Assembly: GCA_035765415.1 (NCBI GenBank)
Contig: DASTXR010000006.1
Span: 1-64,000, forward strand
Source: CADEED01 sp035765415
GTDB lineage: Bacteria; Pseudomonadota; Gammaproteobacteria; Steroidobacterales; Steroidobacteraceae
Length of the DNA: 64,000 bases
Direction of reading: 5' to 3'
The notes beneath the pieces were generated by a model. That model did not search any database and was not told where the DNA came from. It saw nothing but the letters and a program-made list of their open reading frames with translations. The stretch's first letter is position 1, and each line of letters opens with the position of its first letter. Of the stretch, positions 1 to 8,531 are shown piece by piece. A program made the position numbers and the translations under genes.

Positions 1-221
1 CCCGTGAGGATCGCGATCGTGGTCGTGGTGGTCACGCTCATCGGGCGCGAAGAGCCGAGCATCGCGTAGACGATCAGCGGAATGAAGGCGGTGTACAGGC
101 CCACCTGGACGGGCAACCCGGCGATGGTCGCGTACGCCAGAGCCTTCGGAATCACCACTGCCGCGGTCGTCACGCCTGCGACCACGTCGAGGCGCAGCCA
201 CTCACGGCGGTAGTTCGGCAT
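1..221 (-). CDS. SulP-family anion transporter, N-terminal part (cut by left edge)
   Basis: An open frame runs off the left edge and encodes the N-terminus of an inner-membrane SulP (SLC26) transporter, a family that moves sulfate, bicarbonate or dicarboxylates. The visible part holds the family N-terminal pattern: a basic stretch (YRREWLRLDVVAGV), then a first membrane segment with VIPKALAYATIAGLP, then GLYTAFIPLIVYAMLGSSR. I chose ATG at 219-221 because the family homology begins just after it; in-frame TTG and GTG codons lie further upstream (GTG at 258-260), so the start is not certain. The STAS domain expected at the C-terminus is outside the window, and the substrate cannot be told. Confidence 0.8.
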   Translation of the reverse strand, partial: MPNYRREWLRLDVVAGVTTAAVVIPKALAYATIAGLPVQVGLYTAFIPLIVYAMLGSSRPMSVTTTTTIAILT

Positions 222-360
222 CCATTGGAGAAGGGGCAATGACAACCCAGAGCTCGTCACCGCAGCGACTCCATGACAGACGGCTCGTGAATATCGAACC
301 GCGCAAACCACCATGGAATGAGACCTTGGTCCCACGGGCCCTTTCAGGCCTCGAGCTACG

Positions 361-1914
361 TCAGAGTTGCGCGTCGATGCGCAGCACGCGCGCGAACCAT
401 GCCTGCATGCGCTGTGCAAACGACGTTTGCGGCTCCTTGCTCGTGACGCCCCGATCGTCGGCCCACCGCAGTTCCCCCGCCTCGCGCGTGACGCGCCACG
501 CGTGGCTGCCGGCGGTCTGCGCCTCGAAAATCGCGCGGAACTGCGTGACCAGCGCGCGGCTTTCCACCAGCACGCCCTGCTCGCAATTGAGCCAGGTCGA
601 TCGCGGATCGAGGTTGTAGCTGCCGACAAACAAGGTGTGGTGATCGATCGACAGCGCCTTGGTATGCAGGCTCGCGCCCGATGAGCCGAACATGCTCGAG
701 TCCTGTTTCTCTCCCGCGAGCGGCTTCAGTTCCCAGAGCTGCACGCCACCTTTGAGCAATTTCTTGCGGTAACGCGAGTAGCCGCCGTGCACCGCCGCGA
801 CGTCGTTGGCGGCCAGCGAGTTCGTCAGGATCCGGACCTGGCTGCCGCTGCGCGCGGTGTTCACCAGCCCGGTGCTGCCCTTGTCGCCCGGAACGAAGTA
901 CGGAGAGATGACGTCGAGCGCCGACTTCGCATCCCGCATCGCGGGCAGGATCACGGCGCTCACGGCCGCCCGATGCGCGTCGCGCTTCTCCATCGAGATC
1001 TTGAGCGGATCGTCGGCCACGAACCGGTAGTTGGCCGACCACTGCATGGGCGACTCCCCGGATGCGAAACGCTGGATGGCGGGGTCGTCGCGAAGCGCCT
1101 TCGCATAATGACTGTCCTTCGTCTCGCCCGCGTGCCTGGCGAGGTTTTTGCGCAGCCTTTCCAGCGAGCCCGCATCGGCCGCGCTGGTGTCGAGCAACTC
1201 CAGCGGATAGGCGAATGGCGAATTCCAGTAGCGGTCGAACGACGCCGACGCGTCACGCACCACCGGGCCGATCATGCCGAAATCGAGATCGACGAAATTC
1301 ACTTCGTCGCTCGCGCCGAAATATTCGTCGCCCAGGTTGCGGCCGCCCACGATCGCAAACCGGTTGTCCGTGATCCAGGTCTTGTTGTGCATGCGCCGGT
1401 TGATGCGCTTGAAGTTGCGCGCGCCCTCGCTGACCAGGCTCAGCGTGCCCTTGCGCGACGCGAAGGGATTGAACACGCGCACTTCGATGTGCGGATGCGC
1501 GGACAGCGCGGCGAAATGCGCGCTCTTCGCGCGCGCGTCCATGTCGTCGAGCAGCAGGCGCACCCGTACACCGCGGTCGGCGGACTCGAGCAACTGTTGC
1601 GCGAGGAACTTGCCGGTGAGATCGGCGTGCCAGATGTAGGTCTGCACGTCGACGCTCCGCACCGCCATGCGCGCGCTCTGCATGCGCGCGACGAAAGCCT
1701 CGGTGCCTTCGATCAACAGCCTGAACGCGGACTGGCCGGCATGAGCGGATTCCGCCGCCTCGAATGCGCGATCGAGCGGCGTGGTATTGGCGGTGGGCGT
1801 TGCAAGTTCCATGGGTAGGTCGGCCCGCGGTTGCAGTTGCGCGCAAGCGCTCAAAGCGAGCGGCACGATCACGAGCAGCCGTGCCACCGATCGTGCCGCG
1901 AGAATACGCCTCAA
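361..1914 (-). CDS. Phospholipase D-family lipoprotein (cardiolipin synthase C-like)
   Basis: 517 residues. The N-terminus has a short basic stretch, a hydrophobic segment and a lipobox (LALSAC), so it is probably a lipoprotein. Two HKD motifs of the phospholipase D superfamily are intact: HNKTWITD in the first half and HTKALSID in the second, each HxKx4D. The layout and length resemble ClsC/YmdC-type cardiolipin synthases, which join two phospholipids; a phospholipase or nuclease role cannot be ruled out. The only start that keeps the signal peptide is TTG at 1912-1914, which overlaps the purU stop (TTGA), so the two genes are probably translationally coupled. Confidence 0.85.
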   Translation of the reverse strand: MRRILAARSVARLLVIVPLALSACAQLQPRADLPMELATPTANTTPLDRAFEAAESAHAGQSAFRLLIEGTEAFVARMQSARMAVRSVDVQTYIWHADLTGKFLAQQLLESADRGVRVRLLLDDMDARAKSAHFAALSAHPHIEVRVFNPFASRKGTLSLVSEGARNFKRINRRMHNKTWITDNRFAIVGGRNLGDEYFGASDEVNFVDLDFGMIGPVVRDASASFDRYWNSPFAYPLELLDTSAADAGSLERLRKNLARHAGETKDSHYAKALRDDPAIQRFASGESPMQWSANYRFVADDPLKISMEKRDAHRAAVSAVILPAMRDAKSALDVISPYFVPGDKGSTGLVNTARSGSQVRILTNSLAANDVAAVHGGYSRYRKKLLKGGVQLWELKPLAGEKQDSSMFGSSGASLHTKALSIDHHTLFVGSYNLDPRSTWLNCEQGVLVESRALVTQFRAIFEAQTAGSHAWRVTREAGELRWADDRGVTSKEPQTSFAQRMQAWFARVLRIDAQL

Positions 1915-2777
1915 CTGAGGATCACGCTGCGTTGTCCGTCGAGCAGGATGCGCCGCTCGGCATGCCAGCGCACTGCCCGCGCCAGCACGATGGCCTCGAG
2001 GTCGCGGCCGATTTCCTGGAAACGTTCGGGCGTGTGTTCGTGGCCGACGCGCTCGACGGCCTGCTCGATGATGGGCCCTTCATCGAGATCGGGCGTCACG
2101 TAGTGCGCCGTGGCGCCGATGATCTTGACGCCACGTTGATAGGCCTGGTGGTACGGCCGCGCTCCCTTGAAGCTGGGCAGGAATGAATGATGGATGTTGA
2201 TGCAGCGGCCGCTGACCGCGCGGCACAGCTCGTTGGACAGGATCTGCATGTAACGCGCCAGCACCAGCAGGTCGACCTGCAGGCGCGAGATCAGCTCGAG
2301 AAGTTGGGCCTCCTGCTGCTGCCGCGTCTCGGCGGTGACCGGCAGGTGATGGAACGGGATCTGGTGCCACTCCACCAGGCTGCGCAGGTCGGGATGGTTG
2401 GAGACGACGCCGACGATGTCCACGGGCAGCACGCCCGACCGCCAGCGAAACAGCAGGTCCTGCAGGCAATGGTCCAGCCTGGATACCGCGATCAGCACAC
2501 GGACGCGCCGCGCGGTGTCCTCGATCTGCCATGTCATCTCGTAGAGGTTCGCGAGTTGCGCGAAGTCCTCGCGCAGCTTGTCGATGGCGACGAATTTCGG
2601 GCCCACGGACGTGAACACCGCACGCATGTAGAAGCGCCGCGTCAACTGGTCGTTGAACTGCTTGGCTTCGACGATGGAAGCGTCGTGGTCGGCGAGGAAT
2701 CCCGCGACGGCAGCGACGATGCCCTTGCGATCCGGGCACACTAATAACAAGGAGAAAACGGGTTCGACGCCAGCCAT
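1911..2777 (-). CDS. purU: Formyltetrahydrofolate deformylase
   Basis: 288 residues. Hydrolyses 10-formyltetrahydrofolate to formate and tetrahydrofolate, balancing one-carbon pools and feeding formate to purine synthesis; cytoplasmic. An N-terminal ACT domain (CPDRKGIVAAVAGFLADHDA) is followed by a formyltransferase-type domain with INIHHSFLPSFKGARPYHQA and a later Asp in PDLDEGPIIEQ, the Asn/His/Asp catalytic set of the family. A GTG start six bases upstream is possible, but ATG at 2777 has GGAG five bases before it. The stop overlaps the start of the phospholipase D gene by four bases. Confidence 0.93.
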   Translation of the reverse strand: MAGVEPVFSLLLVCPDRKGIVAAVAGFLADHDASIVEAKQFNDQLTRRFYMRAVFTSVGPKFVAIDKLREDFAQLANLYEMTWQIEDTARRVRVLIAVSRLDHCLQDLLFRWRSGVLPVDIVGVVSNHPDLRSLVEWHQIPFHHLPVTAETRQQQEAQLLELISRLQVDLLVLARYMQILSNELCRAVSGRCINIHHSFLPSFKGARPYHQAYQRGVKIIGATAHYVTPDLDEGPIIEQAVERVGHEHTPERFQEIGRDLEAIVLARAVRWHAERRILLDGQRSVILS

Positions 2778-2823
2778 GCACACTCCGCTTCGTTGAGCGA
2801 AGTGTAGCGATTCCGGCGCCCGA

Positions 2824-3558
2824 CTATCTGACGGTGTATCCGCGGCCTTCGAGGCAGGCGGATTCGGCGCGACGATAGTCCACGCGCTTCGAAGTCATGT
2901 CCGTCTCGGCCACGTTGCCCGCCGGCCGCGTGGGGTCGAATCCGGTCCGGTCCGCCGCCCACCGATGGCATTCGTAACGGTCCGTGGCCTGCTGTTCCTC
3001 GCTCTGCCCTTCCCTCGGGTAGACGAAGATTTCATCGCTGCCCTTGTCGGGCTGCGGTTCGGGCCTGGCTTCCGGCGGCGGCTCGGTGACCACGTATTCG
3101 CGCCGCTCCGGCCGGTACGCGTAATAGACGCTGTCGGCGTAGTAGTAAGGCGAGCCGCCGTACCAGAGCGTGCTGTAGTACGGCGGCAGCACGCTCACGC
3201 CGATGCCGTACGGCGGAGCGACCACCACGAACCGCGCGCCATACGGGCGATACCAGGAGCCGCCGTGGTAGTAGTAAGGCGAGCCGTGATGGTGGACGGT
3301 GTGGTAGCCGTGCGGCAGCCGGTGAGCGGCGTAGCCGTGCCTCGGGTAGCTGTAATGGTAGTTGGTGTACGAGCCGTGGTACGAATAGCCGAGGCGCGGG
3401 TAGCTAGAGTGCCCGCCGTAGTGACGCGAGCCGTGGTACCCCGATCCGTGGTGGCGCGAGCCGCTGTACCGGGAGCCGTCGGCCAGCGCCTGGGACGTGG
3501 CCACCGCGACCAGCAGCGCGAACACGATGGTCAGCAGTTTGTGTGTCGAGCGTTGCAT
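2824..3558 (-). CDS. Secreted His/Tyr/Gly-rich protein with a C-terminal Cys-containing domain
   Basis: 244 residues with a signal peptide (to about residue 26, ALADG). Residues 27-110 are low-complexity, rich in Gly, Ser, Tyr and His, with repeated YHGS/RHHGS/RHYGG units. A Pro/Tyr-rich middle (VVVAPPYGIGVSVLPPYY) follows. The last 70 residues (EIFVYPREGQSEEQQATDRY to ACLEGRGYTVR) form a compact domain with two conserved Cys, also present in the next gene upstream (3574-4128). GGGAGG precedes the ATG. Probably a periplasmic or surface protein; the His-rich stretch could bind metal, but that is inference. I do not recognise a named function. Confidence 0.75.
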   Translation of the reverse strand: MQRSTHKLLTIVFALLVAVATSQALADGSRYSGSRHHGSGYHGSRHYGGHSSYPRLGYSYHGSYTNYHYSYPRHGYAAHRLPHGYHTVHHHGSPYYYHGGSWYRPYGARFVVVAPPYGIGVSVLPPYYSTLWYGGSPYYYADSVYYAYRPERREYVVTEPPPEARPEPQPDKGSDEIFVYPREGQSEEQQATDRYECHRWAADRTGFDPTRPAGNVAETDMTSKRVDYRRAESACLEGRGYTVR

Positions 3559-3573
3559 GCGGACCTCCCGAAG

Positions 3574-4128
3574 CTATTTGACCGTGTAGCCGCGCCCTTC
3601 CAGGCAGGCGCTGATGGCGCGCCGGTAATCGTATGCCTGCTTCTCGAGCCGCGCTTGCCCGGTTGCCGATTGTCGCGATGCATGGCCGGCAGCCTCACGG
3701 GCGCGCGACGCGTCGGAAACCGCGCCGATCATGGCGCCCGCCACGGCACCCACCAGCGCACCTTCGGCCGAATCGTGGTGCCCGGAAACCGACGCCCCGA
3801 TGATCGCGCCCGCGACAGCGCCATTGACGGCGCCCCGGTGGTCTGGCGGCGTGACCACCACCTGTGATTGCGGGCGCGGCGACGCGCTCTGCAGGCTGGG
3901 ATCGTAGCCGCTCTGCTTCACCGACCAGCCATGGCACTCGTAACGGTCGCGATCGAGCTGTCGATCGCTCTGCCCGTTGGCGGGATACACGTATATATCC
4001 GCCGTGGCCGGCGGGTCTTGCGGGGCGGGAGGCTCGTTCGCCAGCGCTGCGGCAACAAAAAAGAACGCGGAGATACCCAGAACCCCATGCCTTGCCGGGG
4101 CATTTTCCCAGAGGCGATTCTCGCGCAC
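3574..4128 (-). CDS. Glycine-zipper envelope protein, paralogue of the next gene downstream
   Basis: 184 residues from a GTG at 4126-4128, preceded by GGAG eight bases upstream; the longer frame reaching 4446 has no signal sequence and looks non-coding. A signal peptide (VLGISAFFFVAAALA) leads into IYVYPANGQSDRQLDRDRYE, a Gly/Ala zipper (about residues 80-120: GAVNGAVAGAIIGA and GALVGAVAGAMIGA) typical of small outer-membrane or periplasmic proteins, and the C-terminal ACLEGRGYTVK. The two flanking blocks match the C-terminal domain of the neighbour at 2824-3558, but here the zipper is inserted between them. The gap to the neighbour is 15 bases, so they are likely co-transcribed. Function unknown. 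Confidence 0.7.
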   Translation of the reverse strand: MRENRLWENAPARHGVLGISAFFFVAAALANEPPAPQDPPATADIYVYPANGQSDRQLDRDRYECHGWSVKQSGYDPSLQSASPRPQSQVVVTPPDHRGAVNGAVAGAIIGASVSGHHDSAEGALVGAVAGAMIGAVSDASRAREAAGHASRQSATGQARLEKQAYDYRRAISACLEGRGYTVK

Positions 4129-4341
4129 AGGAGGACTCCGCTCAGGTTTCAGCGACCGTCCGAGCTTGAAGCACTTCGCCGGAAAAATCGATTGTGGCTT
4201 GCAACGCCTCGCCGGCGACGGCTTCGCGCGCGACCGCGGCGGCAATACAGGTCGAGCCTCTGCGGCCTGAAGCCCGTGGGCGCGGAGTATGTAATGTCGG
4301 CGAAGCCGATGCGCCGAGGGAACCTCACGCGTGCTCTCGTG

Positions 4342-4386
4342 TTTGCGCGAGAGGCCACTTCCTTTACTATGCACGTACCGGTTCGT
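4342..4386 (+). promoter_or_regulatory. Promoter with TetR-type operator before the MFS-aroE-aroQ unit
   Basis: A candidate sigma70 promoter, TTTGCG (4342-4347), 17 bases, TACTAT (4365-4370), is followed at once by the near-palindrome ACGTACCGGTTCGT (4373-4386). This 14-mer differs from a perfect palindrome by one base pair and recurs at three other promoters of the block (7103, 18027, 18112). Its place over the expected transcription start would let a bound repressor block initiation. The rest of 4129-4415 shows nothing I can name. Confidence 0.6.
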
Positions 4387-4415
4387 TAACACCACCAGGA
4401 CAGGGAAATACGCTG

Positions 4416-5735
4416 TTGATACGCGCACCAGATCCAGTTGCCACACTCGCCGGCACTTCCGCCGGCCAGGCCTCGCAGCGCACCCGTGCGCGTTTTTCCA
4501 TTCTCGCGCTGCTGACCGCGGGAACGCTGATCAACTACCTCGATCGCACCGTGATCAGCGTGGCCGCCCCGCTCATGACCCAGGAACTGGGCCTGAGCGC
4601 GGTGGCCATGGGCCTGGTTTTCTCGGCATTCTCGTGGACGTATGCGGCCGCGCAGATTCCCGGCGGAATCCTGCTCGACCGCTTCGGGGTGCGCCTCACC
4701 TACTTCGTCTCGGTGACGTGCTGGTCGGCATTCACGCTGCTCCAGGGCCTTGCAACCAATCTCTGGACGCTCATCGCCTGCAGGATGGGGTTGGGTATCG
4801 CGGAGGCTCCCGCCTTTCCGTCCAACAGCCGCGTCCTCGGCACGTGGTTTCCGCAGGCGGAGCGCGCTTCGGCCACGGGCGTCTACTCGATCGGCCAGTA
4901 TTTCGGGCTCGCGTTCCTGAGCCCGCTGCTGTTCTGGATCGCAGCGGCCTTCGGCTGGAGGGCGTTGCTCATCATCGTCGGCGCCGCCGGCATCCTGTTC
5001 GGCTTCGTCTGGTATGCGCTGTATCGCGATCCGCACGAGAGCCGCGCGAACCAGGCCGAGCGCGACTACATCTCTGCCGGCGGCGGCGTGCCCAGTTCGT
5101 CGGGCGTGCGCTTCGAATGGCGGCACATCGCCTTTCTACTGCGCAAGCGCCAGATCCTCGGCGCGTCGATCGGCCAGTTCGCGAGCAACTCCACGCTGGT
5201 GTTCTTTCTCACGTGGTTCCCTACCTACCTGGCGACCGAACGCCAGATGGGCTGGATCAAGGTCGGGTTCTTCACGGTGCTGCCATTCATCGCCGCCTGT
5301 GTCGGCGTGATGACCGGCGGCCTGTGCTCGGATTTCCTCCTGCGGCGCACGGGCTCGGCGAACATCGCGCGCAAGCTGCCCATCATCGTCGGACTGCTGC
5401 TGGCCTCGACGATCGTTGTCGCGAACTTCGTGTCGAGGGATACACTGGTCATCATCGTCATGTCAGTGGCGTTTTTCGGACAGGGCATGTGCAACCTTGG
5501 CTGGACACTGCTCACCGACGTGGCGCCGAAGGAGCTCATGGGCCTCTCCGCGGGAGTCTTCAACCTGTGCGCCAATCTCGCCGGCATCGTGACGCCGCTG
5601 GTGGTCGGCGTCGTGGTGAGCATGACCGGCTCGTTCGCGTGGGCGCTGGCGTTCATCGGCATCGTCGCGCTGCTCGGCGTGTTTTCGTACGTGTTCATCG
5701 TCGGTGACGTCCGGCGCGTCGAGTACCGATCGTGA
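4416..5735 (+). CDS. MFS transporter, probably for a hydroaromatic acid
   Basis: 439 residues if translation starts at TTG 4416, which has AGGACAGGG about ten bases upstream; the frame stays open to 4194, but that extension is not membrane-protein-like. Twelve membrane segments are readable. The first pair carries NYLDRTVISVAAPLM and the loop GGILLDRFGVRL, the pattern of the anion:cation symporter branch of the major facilitator superfamily (hexuronate, galactonate and aromatic-acid porters). Its stop overlaps the aroE start (GTGA) and it shares an operator-containing promoter with two quinate/shikimate enzymes, so import of quinate, shikimate or a related acid is the natural inference. Confidence 0.85.
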   Translation: MIRAPDPVATLAGTSAGQASQRTRARFSILALLTAGTLINYLDRTVISVAAPLMTQELGLSAVAMGLVFSAFSWTYAAAQIPGGILLDRFGVRLTYFVSVTCWSAFTLLQGLATNLWTLIACRMGLGIAEAPAFPSNSRVLGTWFPQAERASATGVYSIGQYFGLAFLSPLLFWIAAAFGWRALLIIVGAAGILFGFVWYALYRDPHESRANQAERDYISAGGGVPSSSGVRFEWRHIAFLLRKRQILGASIGQFASNSTLVFFLTWFPTYLATERQMGWIKVGFFTVLPFIAACVGVMTGGLCSDFLLRRTGSANIARKLPIIVGLLLASTIVVANFVSRDTLVIIVMSVAFFGQGMCNLGWTLLTDVAPKELMGLSAGVFNLCANLAGIVTPLVVGVVVSMTGSFAWALAFIGIVALLGVFSYVFIVGDVRRVEYRS

Positions 5736-6595
5736 TACCGCATTCGCTGAAGGTCGGCTTGATCGGCGCGGGAATCCAGCATTCCTCGAGCCCGTCGATG
5801 CACGTCGAAGAAGGCAAGGCACTCGGCCTGTCGATCAGCTACGAGCTGCTCGACTTCGATCTCATGTCAGGGGGCGCCGACCGGCTCGCGGCATTGCTGG
5901 ACGACGCCGAACGTCGCGGATTCTCGGGGCTCAACATCACGTATCCGTCGAAGCAGGCCGTGATCCCGTTGCTGCATGAACTTGCGCCCGAAGCCGGCGC
6001 GCTTCATTCGGTGAACACCGTGCTGTTCCGCAACGGCCGGCGCATCGGCCACAACACCGACTGGTGGGGCTTCGCCGAAAGCTTCCGGCGCGACATGTCC
6101 GACGTGAACACGGACAACGTGGTGCTCGTGGGCGCCGGTGGCGCGGGCGCCGCGGTGGGCTACGCCATGTTGAAGCTCGGCACGCGCGCGCTGACCGTGC
6201 ACGACAGGGACGGCGCGCGGGCGAATGCGCTCGTGCAACGCATGTCGGAGATATTCCCCGACCGGAACATCCAGGTTTGCCGCGACCTTGGCGCCACGCT
6301 CGCGAACGCCAACGGACTGGTTCACGCCACACCCACGGGCATGCGCAAATATCCCGGCATCCCGGTGCCCGTCGAACTACTCCGCCCGCCATTGTGGGTT
6401 TCGGAAATCGTCTATGTTCCGCTGCTGACCGAGCTGGTGCTCGCCGCGCGCAAACACGGTTGCCGAACGCTCGACGGCGGCGGCATGGCCGTATACCAGG
6501 CCGCGATGGCCTTCAAGCTGTTCTTCGAAACGGAACCGGACATCCAGCGCATGCTTCGCCGCTTTCATTCGCGGCTCGCGACGGCGGCAGCATGA
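5732..6595 (+). CDS. aroE: Shikimate/quinate 5-dehydrogenase, catabolic context
   Basis: 287 residues starting with GTG at 5732, overlapping the MFS stop by four bases. Interconverts shikimate (or quinate) and its 3-dehydro form with a nicotinamide cofactor. The substrate domain has NITYPSKQAV with the catalytic Lys (about residue 74) and HNTDWWGF with the paired Asp (about 110). The Rossmann loop VLVGAGGAGAA follows. A canonical AroE begins with a SxSPxxHN-type site; here it is SSSPSMHVEEG, as in catabolic or quinate-preferring relatives. Position between a transporter and a type II dehydroquinase, under the same operator as quiC, argues for degradation rather than aromatic amino acid synthesis. 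Confidence 0.87.
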   Translation: MIPHSLKVGLIGAGIQHSSSPSMHVEEGKALGLSISYELLDFDLMSGGADRLAALLDDAERRGFSGLNITYPSKQAVIPLLHELAPEAGALHSVNTVLFRNGRRIGHNTDWWGFAESFRRDMSDVNTDNVVLVGAGGAGAAVGYAMLKLGTRALTVHDRDGARANALVQRMSEIFPDRNIQVCRDLGATLANANGLVHATPTGMRKYPGIPVPVELLRPPLWVSEIVYVPLLTELVLAARKHGCRTLDGGGMAVYQAAMAFKLFFETEPDIQRMLRRFHSRLATAAA

Positions 6596-7056
6596 GCGAC
6601 CCGCTGCGTATTCTCGTTCTCCACGGCATCAACCTGAACATGTTCGGCAAGCGCGAGGCCAGCGTGTATGGCACAACGACGCTCGCCGAGATCGATGACT
6701 CATTGCGGGCGCTGGCGAAGGAACTGGGCGCCGAGCTCGAGTGTTATCAGACCAACAGCGAAGCGGAAGTCTGCGAACGCATCCACCGCGTGGTCGTCGA
6801 AAAGAACATGTCCGCCGTGCTCATCAACGCCGGCGCGTGGACACACTACAGCTACGGGCTGCGCGATGCGCTCGCGATGCTCACGGTGCCCATCGTCGAA
6901 GTGCACATGTCCAACATCCACGCGCGCGAGGCCTTCCGCACGCACTCGGTCATCGCCCCCATCGCCAGGGGCCAGATCTGCGGATTCGGCATCGACAGCT
7001 ACCTGCTGGCGCTGCGCGCCGCCGTATCGCTGATCCGGCGAAATCCCGCCACTTGA
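6592..7056 (+). CDS. aroQ: 3-Dehydroquinate dehydratase, type II
   Basis: 154 residues, ATG overlapping the aroE stop (ATGA). Interconverts 3-dehydroquinate and 3-dehydroshikimate. The fold signature is complete: NLN at residues 14-16, Arg21, the catalytic Tyr26 in VYG, LINAGAWTHYS (about 78-88), EVHMSNIHAREAFRTHS with His105. The usual GPNLN opening is HGINLN here, so the Pro is missing. A unit with transporter and dehydrogenase, and shared regulation with quiC, suggests it feeds 3-dehydroshikimate into the protocatechuate branch. Confidence 0.92.
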   Translation: MSDPLRILVLHGINLNMFGKREASVYGTTTLAEIDDSLRALAKELGAELECYQTNSEAEVCERIHRVVVEKNMSAVLINAGAWTHYSYGLRDALAMLTVPIVEVHMSNIHAREAFRTHSVIAPIARGQICGFGIDSYLLALRAAVSLIRRNPAT

Positions 7057-7102
7057 GTCGCCAGTCTCCTATGTACCAGATGGTTCATGTGCCTTAGACT
7101 GT

Positions 7103-7116
7103 ACGAACTGGTGGGT
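7103..7116 (+). promoter_or_regulatory. Operator copy before the aldehyde dehydrogenase operon
   Basis: ACGAACTGGTGGGT matches the site at 18112 in 12 of 14 positions, with the deviation in the second half-site. It ends eight bases before the ATG at 7125, so a repressor here could block elongation or ribosome access. A second, looser inverted pair with wider spacing, ATGTACCA-GA-TGGTTCAT, lies at 7071-7088. I see no convincing -35/-10 pair around them. Confidence 0.5.
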
Positions 7117-7124
7117 GGGGATAC

Positions 7125-8531
7125 ATGAACGCACAGCAAGCCGATTCCGGGCACGCGATTCTCGATGCGATGATCGCGCGCGCGCGGGCCGCCATGAAGG
7201 CGGTAGCCGATTACGACCAGCAGCGCATCGACCGGCTGTGCCAGGCGCTCGGCTGGGCGACCGCGAACGAGAAGACTTTCAACCGCATCGTCGCCATGAG
7301 CATCGAGGAGAGCCGCCTCGGCGATCCCGAGGGCCGCAAGTCGAAGCGCATGAAGATCCTCGGCGTGCTGCGCGATGCCCTGCGGCAGAAAAGCACGGGC
7401 GTCATCGAAGAGATTCCCGAACGTGGAATCGTGAAGTATGCAAAGCCCGCCGGCGTGATCGCTTCGCTGGTGCCCACGACCAATCCGGAGCTCACCCCGC
7501 CCTACACCGGCATCTACGCGCTCAAGTGCCTCGACGCGGTCATCTTCTCGCCGCATCCGCGCTCGAAGCGCACCACGTTCGAGATGGTTCGCGTGATGCG
7601 CGAAGCGATCAGCCGCCAGGGCGCGCCCGCGGATCTGTTCCAGTGCATCGAAAATCCGAGCGTCGCGCTCACGCAGTACCTGATGGCCAACTGCGATCTC
7701 ACGCTGGCCACCGGCGGACAACCGATGGTGCGCGCGGCCTACAGCTCGGGCCGGCCCGCTTATGGAGTCGGCGCCGGCAACTCGACCATGGTCATCGACG
7801 AGACCGCCGACATCGACATCGCCGCGCGCAACACGCGCATGTCGAAGACATCGGATTTCGGCTCCGGCTGCTCGGCCGACGGCAACATCCTCATCGACTC
7901 GAGGATCTACACCGCTTTCGTCGCCGCGCTGGTTGCGGAGGGCGGCTTTCTCGCCAATGCCTCGCAGGCGGCCGCCATCGAAAAAGTGATGTGGGACGAC
8001 CACGGCCATCGCCTGCCGGAGACGGTGGCGTGCCCACCGCAGGCGATAACACGCGCCGCCGGATTCGAGATTCCAGCCGACCGCAAATTCCTCATCGTCG
8101 AGAACGCGCAGATCGGCGCCGCGCATAACTACTCGCGCGAGAAGCTCACCACGCTGCTCGCGGTGTACCGCTACGAAGGTTTCGACCAGGCGCTCGAGAT
8201 GGTGCGCAGGATCTACGACGTCGGCGGCAAGGGACACTCCTGCGGCATCTATTCGCACGACGACGCGCACATCGACCGGCTCGCACGTGTGGCGCCGGTC
8301 AGCCGCATGATGGTCCGCCAGCCGCAATCGAAGGCCAACGCCGGCTCGTTCACCAACGGCATGCCCATGACATCGAGCCTGGGCTGCGGCATCTGGGGCG
8401 GCAACATCACCAACGAGAACATCCACCTCAAACATTTCATGCAGACCACCTGGGTCAGCCGCCCTATACCCGAAGACCGCCCCTCCGACAGTGAGTTGTT
8501 TGGCGAGTTCTACAACACCGAGACGCTGTGA
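7125..8531 (+). CDS. CoA-acylating aldehyde dehydrogenase (SauS/EutE-like)
   Basis: 468 residues. Expected to oxidise an aldehyde with NAD(P)+ and coenzyme A to the acyl-CoA; cytoplasmic. The family layout is clear: the ESRLGDPEGRKSKRMKI region, AGVIASLVPTTNPELTP, VFSPHPRSKRTT-like nucleotide-site residues, and the nucleophile in SDFGSGCSADGN (Cys249). Length and motifs match the short acylating group that includes sulfoacetaldehyde dehydrogenase, not the 490-residue hydrolytic group. Its stop overlaps the start of a ThDP enzyme, which could supply the aldehyde by decarboxylating a 2-oxoacid. The true substrate is unknown; an operator copy just upstream ties it to the quinate/shikimate regulon. 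Confidence 0.83.
   Translation: MNAQQADSGHAILDAMIARARAAMKAVADYDQQRIDRLCQALGWATANEKTFNRIVAMSIEESRLGDPEGRKSKRMKILGVLRDALRQKSTGVIEEIPERGIVKYAKPAGVIASLVPTTNPELTPPYTGIYALKCLDAVIFSPHPRSKRTTFEMVRVMREAISRQGAPADLFQCIENPSVALTQYLMANCDLTLATGGQPMVRAAYSSGRPAYGVGAGNSTMVIDETADIDIAARNTRMSKTSDFGSGCSADGNILIDSRIYTAFVAALVAEGGFLANASQAAAIEKVMWDDHGHRLPETVACPPQAITRAAGFEIPADRKFLIVENAQIGAAHNYSREKLTTLLAVYRYEGFDQALEMVRRIYDVGGKGHSCGIYSHDDAHIDRLARVAPVSRMMVRQPQSKANAGSFTNGMPMTSSLGCGIWGGNITNENIHLKHFMQTTWVSRPIPEDRPSDSELFGEFYNTETL

Noticed and set aside
7071..7090. Second TetR operator upstream of the aldehyde dehydrogenase
   Set aside because: The half-sites resemble the motif but are spaced four bases wider than at the other sites, so I mention it only as a weak possibility.
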